From: Vicinamibacterales bacterium
Lineage (GTDB): Bacteria > Acidobacteriota > Vicinamibacteria > Vicinamibacterales > UBA2999
Direction: 5' to 3'
NCBI GenBank assembly: GCA_041659285.1
Contig: JBAZYO010000009.1
Span: forward strand, 124,001 to 188,000
Length of the DNA stretch: 64,000 nucleotides
Part shown: positions 59,722 through 64,000 of the stretch, piece by piece
Layout: each line of letters opens with the position of its first letter
How positions within the stretch are numbered: the stretch's first letter is position 1
Translations under genes and position numbers: made by a program
Notes under the pieces: model-generated
Databases searched by the model: none
The model's input: the letters and a program-made list of their open reading frames with translations, nothing else
Told to the model about the DNA's origin: nothing

Positions 59722-60965
59722 TCGCCAACAGGCTCCCTGAGGTGGCCGTACAACTGGGCGTCGCAGTCCGGGCAGATGCCGTGGGTGAACTCGACCGCGG
59801 CGCGGGTTTGGAGGTAGACGTCGATCTGGCTCCAGTAGCCGTGGTCGTCGCGCACCTTCTTGCAGTTGGCGCAAATCGGCAGCAGCTGTTCGAGGGCGCT
59901 CACCTCGCTCAGCGCCTTCTTGAGCTCACCGATCAGCCGTTCGCGCTCGCCCTCGAGCACCTTGCGAACGGTGATGTCGCGCGTCACCACCAGGCGGCCG
60001 GCGACGTCGCCCCAGCGATCGGCGATCGGATCGACGCGCATGTCGATCCAGCGCGTGGCGCTGCCGTTCGGCACCGCCAGCTCGCCCAGCCAGGGCGCCG
60101 ACGATCGGTTCTTCACGGGAATGCGGAGCGCCGCCGGCACCGCCGAAGCGCCGGCGTTCATGCCCATGTGGTCTTGCGCGGCGGTATTGGAATAGATCAC
60201 GCGATCGGTGCGATCGAGAATCACCACGCCGTCGGCGATGGTCTCGAGCAGCGCCTCGCGGGCGCGCGGCAGCAGGTCGAGCAGGCCTTCACTGACCACC
60301 GCCCACGCCAGCACGGCGCCGCTCAGGCCCAGCGAGATGGTCAGGTAATTCAGGCCGGGCCACGGCCCGAGCTTGAAGATGTAGAGGATGTTGCCAATCC
60401 ACGAGATCAGCATGGCGACGACCACCGCCATCATCGGCGCGCGGAAGGCGCTCGTCACCCGGCGGCGGGCCGACAGCAGGATCCCCGTATTCAGCGCGGT
60501 CATGATGTAGTGCTGCGTCGCCAGCACCCAGAACCAGGGGCCGTAGCGATAGGTCGAGAACGGCGAGCCGTCCTTCGGCATCTCGATGCCGGTCCACAGC
60601 AGCTGGTGCCACTGGCTGGTCCACGCCATCACCAGCGAGATCACCGGGATGCCCCAGATCAGCACCATCACCGTCGGGGTGATGCGCGACTCGAGGCGCG
60701 CCAGTTCCATGGCGGCGTGAAAGAAGAACGGCGCGCACGACACCACGCCGAAGTACTGCACCTGGGAAATGAAGCGCCGGGCCTCGACCGTCGGGAGGTG
60801 CAGTTCGATGGCGTCGCAGGCCGCCCAGATCGCGGCGGCCAGCAGCATCATGCCGAGCGCCCGGCCGCCCCGCACCTCGCGCCGGCGGAAGACGGCGAGC
60901 GCGGCCGCCACGCTGACCGCGGCCGACAACGAATAAGCGATGGTGAGCGCTACCTGGGAAGGCAT
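59718..60965 (-). CDS. 7TM-PAS sensor with C-terminal CxxC...CxxC module, no kinase domain
   Basis: 415 residues. Seven membrane helices (about 1-225) resemble the histidine-kinase N-terminal 7TM region (AMELARLESRITP loop). A PAS domain follows (about 235-345: ALLETIADGVVILDRTDRVI, RLVVTRDITVRKVLEGERER). The tail has LPICANCKKVRDDHGYWSQI and FTHGICPDCDAQLY, a Cys4 motif (C-x2-C ... C-x2-C) also seen at the ends of PAS and response-regulator proteins. No DHp, HATPase or GGDEF domain is left, so signal output must be by partner protein or by the Cys4 module. ATGA overlap with the PQQ dehydrogenase suggests a linked role. Confidence 0.85.
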   Translation of the reverse strand: MPSQVALTIAYSLSAAVSVAAALAVFRRREVRGGRALGMMLLAAAIWAACDAIELHLPTVEARRFISQVQYFGVVSCAPFFFHAAMELARLESRITPTVMVLIWGIPVISLVMAWTSQWHQLLWTGIEMPKDGSPFSTYRYGPWFWVLATQHYIMTALNTGILLSARRRVTSAFRAPMMAVVVAMLISWIGNILYIFKLGPWPGLNYLTISLGLSGAVLAWAVVSEGLLDLLPRAREALLETIADGVVILDRTDRVIYSNTAAQDHMGMNAGASAVPAALRIPVKNRSSAPWLGELAVPNGSATRWIDMRVDPIADRWGDVAGRLVVTRDITVRKVLEGERERLIGELKKALSEVSALEQLLPICANCKKVRDDHGYWSQIDVYLQTRAAVEFTHGICPDCDAQLYGHLREPVGE

Positions 60966-61131
60966 CGGCGGAGGTCACGCACATTCTAGGGGGAAAGGGT
61001 CGGGGCCGCCAGTTAAGGAGAAATCAATCTGAACTCGTGATGGCGCCCATCCGGGAAGCGGGACGTCTCAGATGGCCTGGTTCGCCACGATGTCCGTTGC
61101 CGCGGTGGGTCCGGCATTCGACGTGACGAGA

Positions 61132-61181
61132 AGGCCGCGACCGGCCGCCGAATACCAGAAACGGCGGCCTCAGGCCGCGAC
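61132..61181. repeat. Hairpin flanked by 10-base direct repeats, after the antitoxin gene
   Basis: GGCCGCCG (61143) and CGGCGGCC (61162-61169) form a perfect 8-base stem just after the antitoxin stop (minus strand). AGGCCGCGAC is repeated at 61132-61141 and 61172-61181, like a small target duplication, although coincidence in GC-rich DNA is possible. Confidence 0.45.
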
Positions 61182-61511
61182 AACGCTGATTCGACCCGAG
61201 CTTCGAGCACGCGGCTTCTTCCTGATCACGATGTCAACGTCCTGGTCGAGGATGGTGAGCAGTGTCATGAGCCGCTCAACGGAGAAACCATTGAGTTTGT
61301 AGTGCCGCAGTGCCGACACCTTCGGTTGCGTCAACCCCAGCACCTTCGAAGCGGCGGTCTGCGTCAGCGCACGCTGTTCGAGGATCTGGTTGAGGGCGTG
61401 TGCAAGCCGCAGCTTGGCCTGGCGCTCGGCCGCATCCGGATATCCCAGGTCGGCGAAGATGTTCTTCGTGCCCCTGGTAATCGCGACGGGTTCAGCGTGT
61501 CGTCTTGGCAT
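61170..61511 (-). CDS. HigA/XRE-family antitoxin (orphan)
   Basis: 113 residues; AAGGAG lies about 5 bases before the ATG. It matches the antitoxin group with N-terminal NIFADLGYPDAAERQAKLRL, then the helix-turn-helix ALTQTAASKVLGLTQPKVSA and LNGFSVERLMTLLTILDQDV, ending DIVIRKKPR. In intact loci it follows a HigB/RelE-type toxin and represses the operon. Here only the end of a toxin gene precedes it, so it is an orphan repressor. The C-terminal tail SSGRISVVAA is longer than usual. Confidence 0.88.
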   Translation of the reverse strand: MPRRHAEPVAITRGTKNIFADLGYPDAAERQAKLRLAHALNQILEQRALTQTAASKVLGLTQPKVSALRHYKLNGFSVERLMTLLTILDQDVDIVIRKKPRARSSGRISVVAA

Positions 61512-61590
61512 GGTGCTCCTTGTAGTCCTGCTGCGCCGCTCTCAATCGCTGGCTCAAGAGGTCGATGTCCCGCTTGGCGGTCCGAATGCC
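61492..61590 (-). pseudogene. C-terminal stump of a HigB/RelE-family toxin gene
   Basis: 33 codons ending at TGA inside the antitoxin start: GIRTAKRDIDLLSQRLRAAQ then QDYKEHHAKTTR. This fits the last helix of phage-derived HigB toxins (usually K-x-G-I-x-T-P-x-x-D-I-x-L-I-x-x-R-L). Sequence upstream of 61590 does not continue the family, and no start codon with toxin-like sequence is present. The overlap of the stump with the antitoxin start is the normal operon arrangement. Confidence 0.65.
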
Positions 61591-62681
61591 CGGGACACGA
61601 CACACTCAGCGAATATCCCACTTTGGGTATATCTGGTCAAGTTCCTCTGGGTGCGATTGCACTTCCTCGACGGATCCGCGAATGCCCTCCGCCAACCACC
61701 AACGAAAGAGGGGGCGTTGAACCTCCACGACGGGGTTATGACTTCCGCGTGAAGGGGGCGGGCGGCCGCTGCTCGCGGTCCGTCTTGGTGCTCCTTTCAA
61801 AGGCGTCAGCATTCGGCATCGCCTTCACCAAGGTGAGCGCGCGCAAGTAGGACCGGGGTTGTGGAGGGTAGAGAACAGTGGCGCCTATCGAAGAGATCCC
61901 GAGTGACACCGGGAGATGTCAGAGCGTCAGACGTTCACAGGAGCTAAGGAGGCCAGGAGAATCACGTCGCCTTCGGCGTCCCGCGGGCGACATAAGGACC
62001 ATTACCAGACGCAAAGCAAATCCTACTCCCATTTTGGCGGGTAGCCGAGTTTTCCTTGAAATCTAGTGGCCTCGAAAGCAACGGTGATCCTGCCATCGCT
62101 GACGGCTCGCGAACAACCTTCTAAGTCCAACAGTCCAAAGCCCTTTCACACCCTTGCCGGCCGCATTGTCTGCCCTCTGCGCCCGAGCCCTCGCATGATC
62201 TCTGGTCTATCCTCGATCCTGGGTCGAAAGTGCCCCGCGCGCATTGACCTCGTCATGGATTTCGAGATCGTGCCCGCGCCTCCCCAGGGGGTCGGCGAAC
62301 GCATCAAGGGCAGGCTACTTGTCCGCGCTCCCCATCTTGAAGACGCCTGTCATGGCAGGCTAGGATTGTTACGGGACGAGTCCCGGCAGGAGCTGAGGGC
62401 GGTTGGGCGCATGGGTCGTCCGTCGCCGGTCAACTTTTCCCTGGTTGCGGGTGTTGTGGAGTCGACATCACAATAGTCTTCAGGGCCTTGGTCTTCTGGA
62501 GATGTGGTAGTCCCTTCCCTATACCGCGAACCCCAAACGCCCGCCCGCGACTGATCATCGCGGCAAGCCCTCAGTTCCGCTTTCTCCATTCGTCGCGCGC
62601 GTTCCGCCCCTGCGGCATGTCGCGCATCAGTGAAGGATCCGCGAGTTCCACTACCAGGCTTCGCACCCTTGGAGCGGAGCC
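61591..62681. other. About 1.1 kb with no convincing gene
   Basis: Several open frames exist, the longest about 136 codons at 62066-62476, but none shows family features, a ribosome site and sensible composition together. The texture is less GC-rich in places (e.g. 62030-62070) than in the rest of the window. No tRNA, no array repeats and no intron-type domain V hairpin were recognised. It may be the decayed edge of an integrated element that includes the reverse transcriptase, or hold an RNA gene. Confidence 0.5.
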
Positions 62682-63068
62682 ATGTTCGATTCGGCCTTCG
62701 ACCGCACACTCTCATACCGTCTCTCAGCCGCCTACGATTGTTGGGGCAACCGCCGCTCGCTGAGGCGCGGCACGCGGAACGGAATCTGGTTCATCGATGC
62801 CAGTGCCATCGACCAGCCGGCGACCGAGGCACAACCGGTTGATCCGGATCCAGCCCGCGAGCGTGGCCTGAGGGAACTCCAATCATCGGGCCGCTTCACG
62901 ACGCTCGAACTCGCTACCCTGCACTCATTGATCATCGAACGCGCGACGATCGCCGAGATCGCAGAACGGCACGGGTGCAGTCGCCAAGCCGTGATCGCGC
63001 GGCTGGTCGGAAACTCGCGCGGCCAGGGCGGCATTCTGAAGAAGGCCCAAGCGCTACTTCGACGGTGA
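62682..63068 (+). CDS. Small helix-turn-helix protein upstream of a reverse transcriptase
   Basis: 128 residues; GGAG lies 6 bases before the ATG. The N-terminal part (1-65) is not recognised; it has Trp/Arg-rich segments (CWGNRRSLRRGTRNGIWFID). The C-terminal part (about 75-120) is a sigma-70 region-4-like or resolvase-like helix-turn-helix: LATLHSLIIERATIAEIAER then HGCSRQAVIARLVG, ending in a basic tail GGILKKAQALLRR. It ends 12 bases before the reverse transcriptase ATG, so the two are probably one operon. It may bind DNA or RNA of that element; no function can be assigned. Confidence 0.7.
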   Translation: MFDSAFDRTLSYRLSAAYDCWGNRRSLRRGTRNGIWFIDASAIDQPATEAQPVDPDPARERGLRELQSSGRFTTLELATLHSLIIERATIAEIAERHGCSRQAVIARLVGNSRGQGGILKKAQALLRR

Positions 63069-63080
63069 ACCCTTATCGGG

Positions 63081-64000
63081 ATGATCAAGGCGACCTCCGC
63101 AGCGCCGGCGATGAACCATCGAAGCTGGTTCATCGACCAGATGGCTGACGAACACATGCTGCGCGAAGCGTGGTACCGCGTGCAGCGTGGTGGAAAAACC
63201 GGGGGCATCGACGGGATGACCGTCGATGCGTTCCGCCCCGATGTCGAACGGCGCCTGGCGCAGTTGGGCCAGGCGCTGAACACCGACACCTACGTGCCGT
63301 CACCGGTCAAACGGGTGCAGATCCCGAAACCGTCTGGCGGCTGGCGCACACTGGGCCTGCCGACGATCGGCGATCGCATCGCACAAACCGCGGCGGCCCT
63401 CGTCCTCCACGAGCGCATCGGCGCTCTCTTCTCGGATCGCAGCTTCGCCTATCGTCCCTTCCTTGGACCTCGCCGCGCCGCGCTCTACCTCCGCAGCCGC
63501 CTGGCGTCCGCGCGCTGGGTGGTCACCGCCGACATCGAGAAGTTCTTCGACAACGTCGACCACCGCATCATGGCGGACCAGCTCCGAACAACCGGCATGG
63601 ACGACGCGGGAGTACGGCTGATCCTGAAGTGGTTGACAGCGCCGGCCCACGATGGCAACCAGCGGTACCAGCCAATCAAGGGCCTCCCGCAAGGATCACC
63701 CGTCGCACCCATCCTCGCGAACCTGTACCTCACCGGCTTCGACACGACGCTGGAGGCGGAAGGGTTTGCCCACATCCGCTACGCCGACGACTTCGTGGTG
63801 CTCGCTGGCGACGAAGCCGAGGCGCGCCGCGCCCTTGGTTACGTGTCTGCCTATCTCGGCTCGCGCCTCCGTCTCGCGATTAAGCCCGCGAAGACCCAGA
63901 TCGCCGAGGCCAACGAAGGCTTCACCTTCGTCGGTTTTCGCTTTGCCCGGGACACGTGGACCATCCCGGGCGAATCGCTGGCGCGCTTCCAGGAGGGAGT
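63081..64000 (+). CDS. Reverse transcriptase, group II-intron/CRISPR-associated type (3' end outside window)
   Basis: 306 codons are visible with no stop up to the window edge. Fingers-palm blocks appear in order: GGKTGGIDGMTVDAF (RT0/1), RVQIPKPSGGWRTLGLPTIG and DRIAQTAAALVL (RT1/2), SFAYRPFLGPRRAALYL (2a), VVTADIEKFFDNVDH (RT3 with the first catalytic Asp), IKGLPQGSPVAPILANLYL (RT4), HIRYADDFVVLAG (RT5, catalytic YADD), KPAKTQIAE (RT6) and FTFVGFRF (RT7). The QGSP form fits CRISPR-associated and other stand-alone bacterial RTs rather than DGR enzymes; a maturase, Cas1 or other domain would lie beyond 64000. No intron RNA was recognised upstream. Confidence 0.9.
   Translation, partial: MIKATSAAPAMNHRSWFIDQMADEHMLREAWYRVQRGGKTGGIDGMTVDAFRPDVERRLAQLGQALNTDTYVPSPVKRVQIPKPSGGWRTLGLPTIGDRIAQTAAALVLHERIGALFSDRSFAYRPFLGPRRAALYLRSRLASARWVVTADIEKFFDNVDHRIMADQLRTTGMDDAGVRLILKWLTAPAHDGNQRYQPIKGLPQGSPVAPILANLYLTGFDTTLEAEGFAHIRYADDFVVLAGDEAEARRALGYVSAYLGSRLRLAIKPAKTQIAEANEGFTFVGFRFARDTWTIPGESLARFQEG

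Noticed and set aside
61606..61812. Minus-strand frame ending WWLAEGIRGSVEEVQSHPEEL... before the toxin stump
   Set aside because: The sequence looks protein-like near its end but has no start context or known family, and it is not in frame with the toxin stump.
62066..62476. 136-codon plus-strand frame as a gene
   Set aside because: No ribosome site or recognisable domain, and its composition looks random.

Overview
The window is one stretch of GC-rich bacterial DNA, densely coded on both strands. No rRNA, tRNA or CRISPR array was seen. The gene mix suggests an acidobacterium, most likely of the Vicinamibacteria type. Pointers are a MacB/FtsX permease of the ADOP kind, a VWFA-related secreted protein, a TolB-propeller/amidohydrolase fusion, secreted M14 and P1 peptidases, a DUF5916 barrel remnant, ECF sigma/anti-sigma with secreted HEAT proteins, and many signal-peptide hydrolases. 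This is inference from family knowledge; there is no phylogenetic marker in the window.

Layout. 1-5.6 kb: a cut glycosyltransferase, a secreted collagen-like protein, an ABC exporter and a divergent MATE pump. 5.6-10.8 kb: proton-translocating transhydrogenase pntAB, a secreted serine hydrolase and a GNAT enzyme. 10.8-15.4 kb: an Omp85-like barrel, a secreted kinase-fold protein, a PAP2 phosphatase and a second secreted kinase-fold protein, all in one direction. 15.4-23.8 kb: a secreted amidase divergent from a TolB-amidohydrolase, P1 peptidase and sodium symporter run. 23.7-24.3 kb: a REP-associated tyrosine transposase between inverted REP hairpins. 24.3-30.8 kb (minus): creatininase-like protein, esterase, Nudix, membrane protein, M14 carboxypeptidase. 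30.8-35.8 kb (minus): ECF sigma, anti-sigma, two HEAT-repeat proteins and an IHxVTPE-repeat protein. 35.8-42.1 kb: DinB-like protein, MscL, a beta-barrel remnant, FAD oxidase, DUF1223, LysE exporter, DUF1684, CtaA. 42.1-49.5 kb: PQQ-propeller protein, ADOP permease, an STT3-like oligosaccharyltransferase and a divergent glycosylasparaginase-like protein. 49.6-61 kb: GT-C-like membrane protein, signal-peptide methyltransferase, TolB-propeller protein, exonuclease III, SDR, VWFA protein, TPR lipoprotein, PQQ dehydrogenase, 7TM-PAS sensor. 61-64 kb: an orphan HigA antitoxin with a toxin stump, about 1.1 kb without a convincing gene, then an HTH protein and a reverse transcriptase cut by the window end.

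Three genome-wide habits stand out. First, at least twelve genes have a TAnnnT-like -10 box only 6-10 bases before the start codon, which implies leaderless or near-leaderless transcripts. Second, several families of short repeats (REP hairpins, octamer arrays, a large imperfect palindrome, a GGGTGC repeat) start right at stop codons and sometimes supply the stop. Third, copies of the palindrome have been taken into coding sequence, including the start and signal peptide of the P1 peptidase.

The most promising undescribed system is the barrel / kinase-fold / PAP2 / kinase-fold cluster at 10.8-15.4 kb. Next come the oligosaccharyltransferase-glycosylasparaginase pair at 46-49.5 kb and the HTH-reverse transcriptase unit at the right edge.
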